Shown here piece after piece: positions 30,822 to 42,252 of a stretch of DNA of 64,000 nt. Below the pieces are notes generated by a model, which saw only the letters and a list, made by a program, of their open reading frames with translations, did no database searches and was not told the origin of the DNA. Source of the DNA: Notospermus geniculatus (lineage: Eukaryota; Nemertea; Pilidiophora; Heteronemertea; Lineidae); the NCBI GenBank assembly GCA_002633025.1, contig NMRB01001526.1, positions 62,001-126,000 of the forward strand, written 5' to 3'. Numbering within the stretch: the first letter of the stretch is position 1; every line of letters begins with the position of its first letter. Position numbers and translations under genes: made by a program.

Positions 30822-30890
30822 TAGCCCCGATAGCCTCGTGGTTATCACCCCCGCTTCACCCGGCAGCAGGTCCCGGTGTGAACGCGGATG
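30822..30890 (+). mobile_element. Isolated tRNA-like SINE head
   Basis: GCCCCGATAGCCTCGTGGTT (A box), GGTCCCGGTGTGAAC where the B box is decayed. The SINE-1 body does not follow. Instead AAGTCCCCTGGAACCGAAGT resembles sequence at 25245. Confidence 0.6.
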
Positions 30891-31139
30891 AAGTCCCCTG
30901 GAACCGAAGTCCGGACGCTATTTTCCTAGAGGATTAAGCCTTTGCTATTGTCCTAGAGGATTAAGCCTTTGTGAAGGATTATGTCGGTAACTCTGACCGT
31001 AAACGTCGACAATGTATGACCGTTGTGTTGATGACTTCCCCATTTCTATCACTGTCATGACTATCAGGACTCGGTCAGGACATATGATAAAGGGGTAACA
31101 GGTTGACAGTTGACAGTGCACGTTTCCACGTAGGTCCGC

Positions 31140-31365
31140 CGTCTGATACACCTGGTTCGAATCCCGCCAAGGCCATATGGGATTAAACATCCCTGCCTCT
31201 TCACATCCGTCGTATGAGACAGTAAGCCGTGGTGTCTTGTACCTTGTACCTTTGCTGGGCAAGTAAAAGACCCCATCCAAGTGAGGAACATGAGTAGCTT
31301 GAGATGGCCTCTTCCGTACTTATCAGGGCCGATAATGCTTTGGCTTCGGCCTTGTTGGAACTTCA
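31140..31365 (+). mobile_element. SINE family 1, missing most of the head
   Basis: Starts at the B box CTGGTTCGAATCCCGCC and continues through CATATGGGATTAAACATCCC to GGCTTCGGCCTTGTTGGAA. Confidence 0.85.
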
Positions 31366-31767
31366 GTACAATCTTCGTTAAGGAATCAGCTCAAATAGCA
31401 TTTGAACATCGAATGACCGCTGTAATACATGTATTTTTCACTGCCCCCCCCCCCTTTGCCAATGCCCCCAACAACAAAAGATTGACCGATTAAGCCGCAA
31501 CGGATGAAAATGACCGATTGAGAAAATAGATCAGTGATGTAATGATAAATGTGTTCAGTTATCAATTAGTACATGTAGGTCTATAAAGTTATTGAAAATA
31601 TAAAGTTTGATTGAAATTATAGTACAGCAGTCCTCGTGAAAGGTATGAAAAGTCGAAGTCTGATGAGGCGTATATGACTCATATATGACAGCAGTCTGCG
31701 AGTTTCTTCCCCTCCCTCTGTGATGCCTATGGTAAATCCATGTGCCCTTGTGTCGTGAATAAACCAG

Positions 31768-32030
31768 AGGAGCCCTGATAGCCTAGTGGTTATCTCGTCC
31801 GCTTGGCAAGCGGCAGGTCACGGGCTCGTCTTCACGTCCGTCACATGGGTACCAGTAAGCCATGGTGGTGCCTTGTACCCTATGCCTTCGCAAGGCCAAG
31901 TAAAAGACCCCATCCAGCATGTCCAAGTAAGGATCATGAGAAGCTTGAGATGGCCTCTACCGTACCAGGCCAATAATGCTTTGCTTTGGCCCTGACGGAA
32001 AAATCTAATCACAAATACAAAAAATAAACC
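31768..32030 (+). mobile_element. SINE family 1 with B-box deletion
   Basis: The head has GAGCCCTGATAGCCTAGTGG and CTTGGCAAGCGGCAGGTC. The region from the B box to CTTCACGTCC is deleted. The body contains a local duplication (CCATCCAGCATGTCCAAG). The tail is A-rich. Confidence 0.85.
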
Positions 32031-32488
32031 TGTTTCGTTGACGGAACCGTCAGTTTAGGCCTCGGCAGGTGATGTACCCCCATACCAGTCCCCAGAATCC
32101 TTGGCCATGTGAACATGTGGAGACACCAGGCACTCGAAACAATTTCACGTTCCAATCAGACAGACTCTCTGTTTTCTTCGCGTAGGGCATCAATTTGAAT
32201 CTAATCTTGGAACTTAGCAAACTAAAAATTTCTGATTCAGATACTGTACACTGTTTGTATCATTGCTGAACCGGCTTCATAGTTGATCATCACACACCCT
32301 GGATTTGTAATATAGGTATAACTACTACAATGTAAATTTCAGGAAGTTGATAACCATGAGGAGTCAAACGTGATGACATTTAGAGGTATTCCCCACTCGA
32401 AATCATGTAGGCCTTTCCAAATGATTATTTCGGAGGAGGATTCTCATGAAAGCATCTTAAGTTCAATGTGGAATATAAGTAGCCCTCA
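32031..32488. other. Unassigned stretch
   Basis: Unique, with weak resemblance of 32325-32370 to the 32.8/33.7-kb duplicated unit (AGGAAGTTGATAA). Confidence 0.45.
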
Positions 32489-32738
32489 CTCTTAGAAATA
32501 AAGGTTTTTGAGGTTCGAAAAACCCTTAAGGGTTCTCCACAGGGCACAAATATGGTACCTTAAAAGGTTTTTTAGTGAAATAAAAAAACAGGTTTTTCGG
32601 AGGATGAAACCCCCTAAGGGTTTTCACGTGTTGTGAAGAACCTTTTAGGATCCCATATTTGTGCCCCAGTGTGACGAACCCTTATGGATTTTTCCCCCCA
32701 AAATTAAATTTTACAAAAAAAACTTTATTTCTAAGAGG
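32489..32738. mobile_element. Foldback family M, uninterrupted
   Basis: CTCTTAGAAATAAAGGTTTTT at the left, AACTTTATTTCTAAGAG at the right. Internal AACCCTTAAGGGTT-type palindromes. The second copy (43317-43890) is interrupted. Confidence 0.8.
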
Positions 32739-32739
32739 T

Positions 32740-34170
32740 AATTGCAGTCTGTATTGTCTTTTACCTACATGTATAGGATTGACATAAGTCATACTAGGGC
32801 TCCTCTTGTGCCAATTATTCGAATTTCGTAAATTACAGTGTAAACTTAGGAAGCTGATAAGATAGAGAAAAATCAAACGAATTTTGAAATTGATCAAACG
32901 AATTTCGAAATTGATCAAATGAATTTGGAAACCCAGTCGTGTTAACCATACTCGAAACGCTATAAACCTTGACAGAGGAAACTTTTCCTAGAACGACGAT
33001 CCTTCTGATTTAAGGTTCAATGTAGAATGTCATGCAGACTTGCGTGTACTGCAGTCTGATTGGCTCGTTAAATGGTATTTCAGAAATGTCTTTACAAATA
33101 TAATAAACGAATTCCTTCGGTTACTCATTTTGTATGATCGTATTTCCAAGATGTTTCCACCAATACGTATATTCCCTGGTCGTTGTCACGTGGAAACATT
33201 TGTCACTTGACACGACCACAGAAGACTGGTTGAAAGAAGAGTCCTGATGGCCTACTGGTTATCACGTCCACTTAGCAAGCGGCAGCTCTCGGGTTCGAAT
33301 CCAGCCAAGGCCAAATGGGATCATCCATGGCTTCACGTGTGTCGCATGGGATAGTAGGCTTCCCTTGTACTTTGAGCCTTTGCGAGGGCATGTAAAAGAA
33401 GCCATCCAAGTGAGGAACATAAGTAGCTTGAGATGGCCTCTTCCATAATTACCAGGACCATCATGGCTTTGGCTTCAGCCCTGATAGAAAAGTTATAATA
33501 CAGTATAATTAACTGTATAATACAGTATAATACGGGTATACAGTATCATACTGGTGGAAATACCGTAAAAAATCATATTCGAAAGAAAAAATTCCGTCAT
33601 TTATACTACAGTCTGTATCTTGTCTTGCCCTTCTTCTCTTGCCCTTGATTGGCATTAGTCATACATCATATTGTATATATTCAGAAAATAGTTATCTTTT
33701 CAGTAAAATATTCATATTTACTTGGAAACATGTAAATATAAGGAAGCTGACAAGATGTAAATGATATTCCAAAGCTCAGTCTTATTCCCCATAATTGCAC
33801 ACCTGACACCATTGACAGATGTAGATTTCGGAAAACGGAGATTCTCAATGTTAAAGGCAAATGTCGAATATTTGCAGACTACTGCAAAACTCTTCAAATG
33901 GTACTTATTTGGTTTTGCGAAACACCCCACAGTACAAGTGTCCAGATTTTAACTACCTATTCAGATATCAGTGGCAGGCAGTCTCCCACTTTTGGATCTT
34001 GTTTGACAGGTGGAAATTCGTCAGCCATTCTTTCTGTACGACTTGATTTCCAAGATGGTTCCACCAATAGGCCTATTCCCTGGTCGTTGTCTACTCTATA
34101 ACGAAATTGAAAACACTTGTCACTTGGTCCTGGTGGAAACAGGGTGGAAATAAAATAATGGAAAAAGTAC
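32740..34170. repeat. ~0.9-kb tandem (segmental) duplication
   Basis: Landmarks appear twice at about 900-bp offset: GGAAGCTGAxAAGAT (32849 and 33741), CAAGATG(T/G)TTCCACCAATA (33148 and 34051), TATTCCCTGGTCGTTGTC (33170 and 34074). The landmarks diverge substantially elsewhere. A SINE copy (33239) inserted after the first unit. Confidence 0.75.
33239..33498 (+). mobile_element. SINE family 1, full-length copy
   Basis: Head GTCCTGATGGCCTACTGG and CTCTCGGGTTCGAATCCAGC. Body with AAGTAGCTTGAGATGGCC. 3' end AGCCCTGATAGAAAAG. AT-rich TACAGTATAAT repeats follow (33500-33550). Confidence 0.9.
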
Positions 34171-35632
34171 TTCATACTGCAGTCCCTGTCTTCTTTTCCC
34201 TCTGATTGGTATAAATCATAGTCCTACCTGTCCCATTGTGTGCAATAAATTGACAATATAATCGTTTTAGTGAAGTGTTCAAATTTACGTAGAACTTCAC
34301 ACTATTTCGTGAACGTGCGACTTCAGTATGTTGCCAATATTTGGGTAGATCTAGGCAGTTTGTCTCCCTGGGAAATCAAGTGGCAGAATCCTGCCAAAAA
34401 CAGGCGGAATTAGACACCTGGAATCAATGACAATGACAGGCGTTCGACTTTTCTTGCATTCATACGGTAGGCCTAAAGAATGCGAACTGGAGTGTCGTCT
34501 AAATCAACGAAATTTGACGCATCGTGTTGGTAACTTGCTTTTTCTCGTAGCATGGCTTTTGGGATTTCCTTTCTTCTCCTGCATTTATGGCTATCCAATT
34601 ACATTCTCTCTAGCGGCACAGCATGGGCTATCTTCCTGAGAGTGGTTTCATTCCCAAAGGACGGACGGACCGTCGATGAAATTACGTGGACAACACAAAA
34701 GTTTCCATGGCGAACAATATGTTGATATAATGTGTTACCGCGTCTGTGATATGTAGCCTGACCTTGAGTGGTGTATGTCTGCAGCGACGAACGAAATCTT
34801 TCATATCCAAAGCTTCCCAGGCATTCCGGTTGTACATTGACCCAAACGCCAGGATAATCACCTTCCCGCCATTTTCTTACGATCGGAAAGTAGGAATATT
34901 CTAACGAAATTGACAGAGATCGTAAGTAACATTAGTATTTTTTAGTATTTGACGTCAAATTCGTATCGTACATGTCTCGTATATGTTGGTAATCCCTACG
35001 ACATCAGCGTTCCGAGTGTGATATATCGAATTTTCCCTACCGCATGCGTATTTTCGGATCGACACGCCATATTGGAGGCAAGTATTACGAATGCTGAAAA
35101 ATAACCGGCTAGGTAGGAAACAGTTGAAGGGATTATGGTTTTTGTTTATTTACATGACTGGGGAAGAGCGGCAGGACTGCCATAGACAGCTGTATCGAAA
35201 TATCGAATAAATGCATAAAAGCCATACGGTAGGCCTACATTTCCAGTGTCAGAAAATTTCAGTCATTTCAAATTCAACTCTACAAATTTCGTTTTCAAAT
35301 CATGGTACAGTTTCTAACGAAATTTTAGGCCTACATTCTATGATACATAAGCATTATTCGTTACACATAACGTTGCCCAATACGGAATGCCCAAGAATTG
35401 AAACAAAGTTCAAAAACCGAAACAAAAGTGATTGGCATAAGCGACACGGTCACGTGTCGTTTGCCATGCCACAAAATCCCCACACACACTTAAAGGTACA
35501 AGAATTCTATCACGACCTACATTGTTCCAAAGACCTGTTGTCATTGTCTGTGCCATTATACAATTTTACGTATTAGACTGATTGTGGGCCTATCGATTTT
35601 TCAAATGTTAAGATGCAGGGGCTGAAACATAT
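34171..35632. other. Unassigned stretch
   Basis: Unique. The 121-codon ORF at 35211-35576 and the 70-codon ORF at 34427-34639 show no domain or splice context. Confidence 0.5.
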
Positions 35633-35633
35633 T

Positions 35634-35755
35634 GGCTGATATTCATAAAAGCTAGCAAATGCTTTTCCTTCAAGTTTTGTACATTTACTAGTACTTTCGA
35701 CCTCGCTGTGCAAATCTAAAAGTAAAAGCATTTGCTAACTTTTATAATACCAGCC
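35634..35755. mobile_element. MITE family C2
   Basis: GGCTGATATTCATAAAAGC at the left, CTTTTATAATACCAGCC at the right. Confidence 0.85.
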
Positions 35756-35773
35756 ATTTACGTGAATAGCTAC

Positions 35774-35893
35774 TGGGTCATATGAATAAAGACTAGCAAT
35801 TGCTTTTGCTTGAATTTTGCAATACAAATGCACTAGGCAATGCTGTGCAAATCTGAAGTAAAAGCATTTGCTAGTCTTTATTCATATGACCCG
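35774..35893. mobile_element. MITE family C1
   Basis: GGGTCATATGAATAAAGAC at the left, GTCTTTATTCATATGACCC at the right. The core is in the opposite orientation to other C1 copies. It lies 18 bp from a C2 copy. Confidence 0.85.
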
Positions 35894-36004
35894 TTGATTG
35901 AAATTACAGAAAATCCTTTCAGCTTTAGGATTTGCTGGACAAGTATAAGTTAAGAAGGACGCGAACGTGCCAAACCTAATCGGAAATAATTTGCAAGGGT
36001 AAGG

Positions 36005-36184
36005 CCACTGTCACGTAGAAATTAGCTACTCACTTTTCATTTTTCAATCCTCATTTTCCATTCAAATTCAAAATCAGAAAATGAACGCCTAGGTGAACTG
36101 TTAATGGAGAATGCAATGTTCATTCTTCAGGTTACGGATGATTCGTGCCAAATCAGAAATGACGAGTGAAAAATGAATTCTTAT
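36005..36184. mobile_element. Foldback family G
   Basis: CACGTAGAAATTAGCTACTC, GAACGCCTAGGTGAACTG, GACGAGTGAAAAATGAATTC. The right terminus is lost. Confidence 0.8.
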
Positions 36185-36326
36185 CAGGAGCCTAATACAT
36201 TTCTGCGTTAATCCTGGCATTGGGACTATCCATACACCTGTTTGAAAACTAGACTTCAAATCGTAAAATTTTCCTTGTTCATCGCAGTTTGTAATAGTCG
36301 TAGTAGTGATATTCTAATAATGGATC

Positions 36327-36545
36327 CAAGATACAGAATAGCACAAAATTGACACACAAAAGTCAATCTCCAGAATTCACAAATTTTCGACCCCAACCGG
36401 GGTCTTTTTCAAGTGGAACTTTACAATCTGAAACTCTAGAAAAGACTGTCTTTTCTAGAGTTTCAGATTGTAAAGTTCCACTTGAAAAAGACCCCGGTTG
36501 GGGTCAAAAATTTGTGAATTCTGGAGATTGACTTTTTGCTTATTA
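36327..36545. mobile_element. Element E2, palindromic, 14-bp target duplication
   Basis: TCTAATAATGGATC at 36313-36326 and 36546-36559. The arms hold CAATCTCCAGAATTCAC and the hairpin CGACCCCAACCGGGGTC. The centre is a TCTAGAAAAGAC palindrome. The duplication includes the first bases of a C1 MITE, so E2 landed at the edge of an existing C1. Confidence 0.9.
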
Positions 36546-36554
36546 TCTAATAAT

Positions 36555-36675
36555 GGATCATATGAATAAAGACTAGCAAATTCTTTTACTTCAGATTTGT
36601 ACAGCATTGCCTAGTGCATTTGTATTGCAAAATTTAAGTAAAAGTATCTGCTAGTTATTATTCATATGACTCAAT
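36555..36675. mobile_element. MITE family C1
   Basis: GGATCATATGAATAAAGAC at the left, TTATTATTCATATGACTC at the right. Its left end was duplicated by the E2 insertion. Confidence 0.8.
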
Positions 36676-36911
36676 ATCTCCTATTCGTACATGTACATGT
36701 AGTAGTAATATTTATAATTTATTATTTATAGTACATGTATGTATAAGAACAGTTTACAGCCATCTCTGGGAGACGTGGCTAAGATATTTACTGCATCATC
36801 AGTACTAGCCATAAAGTTGTAACATTAATTTAACAAGTTTATATTTCTGTGGAGACCAGGCCAAGGCTATAGTATCAGAATTCCTAGTTTTAAAGTTGAA
36901 GTATCAATATT

Positions 36912-37062
36912 AGGAAGGTTTCGAAATCAAACGATAAACGTAAACTTTACGACAACGTTATATTTCGTACTACACATTAACCAGGTTTTATATTGCATTT
37001 TCGGTACAAAAATAACGTTGTCGTTAACGTTTTTGTTTATCGTTTGATTTCGAAACCTCCCT
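36912..37062. mobile_element. 151-bp foldback Z2
   Basis: AGGAAGGTTTCGAAATCAAA at the left, TTTGATTTCGAAACCTCCCT at the right, flanked by ATT (36909-36911 and 37063-37065). The ends resemble family F (AGTGAGGTTTCG). Confidence 0.9.
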
Positions 37063-37189
37063 ATTAATGAAGCTTGTACATTTCTGTAGAGTAAGGTGCC
37101 AAGGCCATACAGCATCATCAGCACTGGTTACAAAGTTGATACAGAACGCTGATAAGAGGACACTGACAAGACTAATCAAAATTTTAATC

Positions 37190-37386
37190 GTTTGAACATT
37201 TTTGTCCTATTTTTGTACCAATTGAACCTATTTTTATACCTATTTTTTATACCTATTGAACCTACTTTTATACCTATTGGACCTGTTTTATACCTATTTT
37301 TATACCTATTGGACCTATTTTATACCTATTTTTATACCTATCGAACCTATTTTTGTACCTATTGAACCTTTTTTATACCTATTCTA
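37190..37386. repeat. TTTTATACCTATTGAACC minisatellite
   Basis: About ten 17-19 bp units alternating TTTTTATACCTA and TTGGACCTA. Confidence 0.9.
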
Positions 37387-37400
37387 TTTTGATTAATATA

Positions 37401-37598
37401 TGTGACCGTCAAAGAAATCCGTCTTAAGTTGCACAAGATATGAACCAAAATAACTCCAGGAGATAAAGGAAGAAATGTCATCAGTCAGATTTTACAAATC
37501 ACAGGCAATAAGCCTAGGGCCTACTGAAATTGACAAAACGTTGGTCTTTACCTGCCAGCTTCAGAGCGACCTAGCCCTGGTTTTGTGGTGACGGGCAT
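37401..37598. mobile_element. MITE family D, complete and uninterrupted
   Basis: TGTGACCGTCAAAGAAATCC at the left, CCTGGTTTTGTGGTGACGG at the right. AGCCTAGGGCCTACTG and TGACAAAACGTTGG inside. It is in the same orientation as the copy at 7734. Confidence 0.8.
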
Positions 37599-38508
37599 AT
37601 ATCCCCTGAAAAAAACTTCATCATGTTTGTACTTCGTTAAAAAGATAGCAAGCGGCATTTCTCTTCGTAAGTTTTCAGTCATGTTTTCTGGATGACCTTT
37701 AAGGATAAACGAACATAAGAAAAAAATAATCCAAAAATATTCAAAATTTGGCATCCTTTTTAATCTTTTGCTCGTATTCAACGACTCGAAGACAGTGTCA
37801 TATTTGCTGGTTTTTTATCCAATTTGTTAGCATTTCAAAGGAAAATTTAAATGCAAAGACAGTTGCTGTTTTTTTTAAAACTAACCACAAAAAACACCCA
37901 AAAATACTCAAATTATTACATAACATACAGTTTTGTCCAGAACATGTACTCCTATTCAACATTCACTTTGTTGTTTTTTACACTTTTTTAGAATATGATA
38001 AAATTTTTTGAAACATTCAAGGATAGCCCTTTAGAAATGGACGATCCTTCTTCAAGTAATTTTCTCTTCAATGCCCCATAAAATAGAGCTTACTAATTAA
38101 AATCCAGGAGATAGGTGGTCATATTTAACTGTAAAAACATCATCTACGAAAAGTCTACGACTTTTAAGATTTGTTAAAGTCAAATAGAATTAACCTACTT
38201 CTTTAAGATAGAGACTTTGAATTTTTCAATTATTGAATTAAGGCTGTCTGCACTCTGTAACTTCCTGGTTTAATTTCATACAAACATTTTAAAATGAAGT
38301 TGTTCATGAAATGTCTTATAAAACATTCCAGCCCAAAATTAAACGTATTGATTTTACTATTTATAATTAGTTTATATTGAAAAGCGGAAAATGCTGATCC
38401 TGCTACCCTGAATGGTATGGAGTCCTTTACTCACGACAAGACACGTGGTTCCACTTTGACTTCCGACAAGTTTTAATGGGAATCAGAAATACCACTAACA
38501 GAGCACTG
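37599..38508. other. AT-rich unassigned stretch
   Basis: No repeat family or exon recognised. The 87-codon plus ORF is low-complexity F/K-rich. Confidence 0.5.
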
Positions 38509-38902
38509 CAGTGTTTCGGACAGAGAGTACTAAGGGTATGCTAGTACCCTCAAAGGAACAGAAAAGGGCCATTTTCCTTAATTTCATGGGTTTTTTGTTG
38601 ATTTTGAAGAAATTAGTACCAAAGAGATGGCAAGCACAAAAATTGACACACAATATATGATAAATAAAAAGTCAATTTCCAGAATGTTTGCGAATTTTCG
38701 ACCCCAACCGGGGTCTTCTTCGCTGGAACTTTACAATCCGAAACTCTAGAACAGACAGTCTGTTCTAGAGTTTCGGATTATAAAGTTCCAGCCTGAAGAA
38801 GACCCCGGTTGGGGTCGAAAATTCGCAAACATTCTGGAAATTGACTTTTTATTTATCATCGAAGAAATTGGTACCCTCAAAAAAATTTCTGGTAGAGGCC
38901 CT
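38509..38902. repeat. Dispersed repeat K, split by E2
   Basis: CCTCAAAGGAACAGAAAAGG before and TCTGGTAGAGGCCCTGAGG after the insertion. The uninterrupted copy is at 15617. Confidence 0.8.
38621..38860. mobile_element. Element E2, palindromic, 15-bp target duplication
   Basis: GAAGAAATTAGTACC at 38606-38620 and GAAGAAATTGGTACC at 38861-38875. The empty site is in repeat K at 15617-15752. The arms carry the CGACCCCAACCGGGGTC hairpin, and the centre is GAACAGACAGTCTGTTC. The left arm has an extra outer segment (CACAAAAATTGACACACAA). Confidence 0.92.
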
Positions 38903-38957
38903 GAGGAGTCAGGATATATGTTGGTTTTGTGACAAGCCTTGAACTAAACTCTTTATT

Positions 38958-39066
38958 TGTCTACACTATGAAACTTCTCTGAAACTTTCCAAAAACATCG
39001 ATCACCAGATGAAAAACACCCGATGCTCTGGGAAAGTTGCACGAAGTCTCATAGTGCAGACAGGGA
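38958..39066. repeat. Foldback repeat, second copy of the 264-368 family
   Basis: GTCTACACTATGAAACTTC at the left, GTCTCATAGTGCAGAC at the right. Confidence 0.6.
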
Positions 39067-39224
39067 CAAGAAACATTTCAAAAGCATCACGAAGACACAT
39101 ATTTTTTGAAAAATTTCAAAGTACTGTGGTGTCAATTCTTTGAAATATAAAGTTTCAGAAAAGGTTTGCAAAAATTGATTGCAAAATGTTTTTGAAGTGT
39201 TATAGAGACGTTTTAATAGTAGAG

Positions 39225-39469
39225 AAGGGAGTAAGAAATAAAAGTGGAAAATAAGAAGTGGGAAATTTTGCACTTTTGAGCGAATTTTTCAAATTCTCAT
39301 ATTGGGGTAAAATTTTTTCCAATTTTGAGAAATATTGCCCGAAAAATCAGACAAAATGCCATGTCATTTTAAGAAACAAAAAATTCTATCCCAATTTGAT
39401 AAAGTGAAAAATTCGCAAAATACTCCAAAATTTCCCACTTCTTATTTTCCACTTTTATTTCTACTCCCT
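39225..39469. mobile_element. Foldback family O, copy 1
   Basis: GGGAGTAAGAAATAAAAGTG at the left, TTTTATTTCTACTCCC at the right. The inner arms AATTTTTCAAATTCTCA pair with their complement. Copies also at 48711 and 62664. Confidence 0.85.
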
Positions 39470-40083
39470 TTAGAGGTATTTGCAGACTACTGTCTGATGT
39501 TGTGCGTACATTCAGCGATGAATGCATGCGATGTTTCAGTGAAAAATAAAATCAAATTCCGTGCAGAAAAATCCATTCCATTACGCCTCCAATCAAATGT
39601 GATGGAAACGCAAAAGGTTTATCGCTTTGTAGCAAAAATTGCAACGTTTGCAAGTTTCATACGTATTGTACACCGAAGGTAATGGGTTAAACAGGGAAAT
39701 AAGTTGAACAATCCCAGGACTAGATAAAGCTTATCCTAGATATTTCCTGGTTTAGCTGTCTGTGCGTACCGTAACTGTGCCAGACTATCACGACAGTCCT
39801 ATAACGTTAACAAAGCCGACCCAGACGTTAAAAAAACATTAAAAAATCATTGCATATCATTGCATTATTTATCAGACGCGTATTGGGTACACTTCCCTTC
39901 CGTCGATATTTATCATTGTACTGTGTGCTATTTTCAGTATTGACATGAATACTCCGGTATGAAATCGTATGGACTCTGCGGTTTCTCTAATTGTTGGCAG
40001 GCATTCATGTTTAAGTGAAATTACATCTGATATCACACTGTTTACCTATTCAGTACATCGAAACGACTTCGCGTCTGTGATTG
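39470..40083. other. Unassigned stretch
   Basis: Unique. Part of a 115-codon ORF begins inside family O and is not conserved in the other O copies. Confidence 0.5.
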
Positions 40084-40412
40084 CTGCTGCATAGAAATGA
40101 ACTACTCACTTTTCATTTTTCACTTTTCATTTTCCACTCAAAATCAAAATCAGAAAATGAACGCCTATGTGAACAGTTAATAAAGAATGATGCAATGTAC
40201 ATTCTTCAGGTTACGGATGATTCGTGCCAAATCACAAATGTGACCCTCCACAGCAAAACCAGTTCCATGTCGCTCAGAAGGTGAGCCGCAACGAACTAAG
40301 ATGACACCAGAAGAGAAAGAAATCATGAAATAGATTATTTCAGATTTCATAACAGACAGACAATATTAAAAGTGACCAACAAGGTCGACTTTGTTCTCAA
40401 GCGAAACTCAAT

Positions 40413-40528
40413 GGGCCGTATTTTAGAACGTTCCTTAACATTAAAGTCCACCTTAAATCTATTGTTCTTGATCGTTTTACAGTAGACTTGAGGTCGACCT
40501 TAACGTTAAGGAAAGTTCTAAAATACGA
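40413..40528. mobile_element. MITE family B, copy 1 (nested in D)
   Basis: GGGCCGTATTTTAGAACGTT at the left, AAAGTTCTAAAATACGAC at the right. Confidence 0.8.
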
Positions 40529-40534
40529 CTCAAA

Positions 40535-40652
40535 GGGCCGTATTCCAGAAGCTTCCTTAATACTAAGGTTTACCTTTAGCTATTGTTTGCAGGGCAGAAT
40601 ACAAAAGCTTAAAGTGGACCTTTGAGTTAAAGAGGCTTCTAGAATACGGGCC
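40535..40652. mobile_element. MITE family B, copy 2 (nested in D)
   Basis: GGGCCGTATTCCAGAAGCTT at the left, GGCTTCTAGAATACGGGCC at the right. Internal TTAGCTATTGTTTGCAGGG as in the copy at 44393. Confidence 0.85.
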
Positions 40653-40819
40653 AAAGTCGTTCTCAACCTCAAATTGTAATGGCAAATCATTTAGTTGAGG
40701 TCAACCTCAAACTTAACTTTGAGCATAGCTGGTGCAACCGGGCCTTGGTCTCAACTGCCAAGCTAAGAGCGACATGCGACTAGTTTTGCCATGGAGGGTC
40801 ACAAAAGACGAGTCAAAAA

Positions 40820-41008
40820 TGTGACTCGTGACAGCAAAATGAGTCGGAATGCGCGGGAAAGAAGACCCAAGATGACACCAGAGAACAGTTACAGAAATGG
40901 ACAAAGTCAAATTTCACAATGGGGAGACAATCCTGAATTCAACAATCCGTTGGTGTCACCTTGGGTCTTCTGTGCGCATTCCGACTCATTTTGCTGTCGC
41001 TGGTCACA
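40820..41008. mobile_element. MITE family H, complete
   Basis: GTGACTCGTGACAGCAAAAT, GAGTCGGAATGCGC at the left; GCGCATTCCGACTCATTTTG and GGTCACA at the right. The left end abuts the last G fragment. Confidence 0.85.
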
Positions 41009-42252
41009 AATTACCTAATATGCAACATCGGCTATAAAAAACCCGGGTATCTATTTCACTTCACGCCCCAAATGAACTTAACTCGTATTTAACCTGAAAT
41101 GGCAAGGTTGGAATTCCTTTCACATGCACTATCTGCGTCAGCCATGTCTGCAACTGACGCGATCACAGAATAGACGCAAGACATGGCCCTGAGAAGCAGA
41201 CGAAATTGTGACGTCATTGAACCTACATGACCTATTGAACTAGTTCCTGGAATGGTACTAATTTGATGAATGCCCCATTTGGATATTTTATTCTCGCGTA
41301 CCAAGGCCTATATTTTGAGATCATCAACCTTAGTGTCATTAACATTTCTCAGTTTGCACAAAATTGATCGATTTTTCGTAAACTAAGATACGTCGTTCTG
41401 TTACAAGAAAATTCATTTTTATTACCATAAATGTAATTGTGTCATCTGTAATTTTAATTTGTAAATATAAATTTATTTCGTGTTGAGAAAAGAAACACAT
41501 TTACAGAGGGAAAAAGAACAAAGGGAAGCTTACTCACCTAGCCTACTCATCCTAGAGGTCTAGGTATGTAGGCACTTTCCTAAATTCATGAAATCAGCTA
41601 CCCTACCTAATTTGTACACAGCCAATTAATGAGATAATTACAACGTGATTTTCTAAAAATCACGGTTTTCGCTCTTTGCATTGCAAATCCAGTAGTTTAC
41701 ATGAAATCCATGATAATGCAAATCCTTGCAAATTTTTCTTTACAAAGAAACGGAAAAAAATGAACAGGATCAAGGACAATGCCCGTTCCTTGTCATGGCC
41801 GGTGCGTACCTCATTTTTCACGCGGCCAGAAAAAAATGCATATCCTGTTCTGACGTATATAAATATAGTATATCACAACGTCCTTGAGGTAAGACGCAGT
41901 TTCAGCACTGGAGTATGTAAAAATCCTGCCTGCCCTTGAGAAAGGACGCGTTTTCAGAAAGGATAACTCTTCTATGTGAGTTTAACATTCATTTTTTTCT
42001 GGGTTTTCGTTATCTTTTGTAGCTAATTACAGAAAAAAGACGAAATAATCTTGATATTTCATTCAACAGTACAACAGATCTACATGTATATGTATATCCC
42101 CACGTCGTTTTGAACGATCTTAGTGCAGTGGTCAAAATTGGATGCATTTTTCCTGACTTCTCAGCTTCTTAGAAATTCTGTTGAAAATTTCTTTAAATTT
42201 GTCACGCCGAAGGACCAGAACTTCGAACACGGTGTGTCACGGACAGGAAACT
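41009..42252. other. Unassigned stretch
   Basis: Mostly unique DNA. I see no exon with domain or splice support. Confidence 0.5.

Larger units (their letters stand above)
40239..40803. mobile_element. MITE family D, host of two B elements
   Basis: TGTGACCCTCCACAGCAAAA at the left, TTTTGCCATGGAGGGTCACA at the right. It is nested in G and contains B copies at 40413 and 40535. Confidence 0.85.
40084..40822. mobile_element. Foldback family G, split by a D element
   Basis: TGCTGCATAGAAATGAACTA to GTGCCAAATCACAAA, then the D insertion, then AAAGACGAGTCAAAAATG. Compare the intact G word AAATGACGAGTGAAAAATG. Confidence 0.75.
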
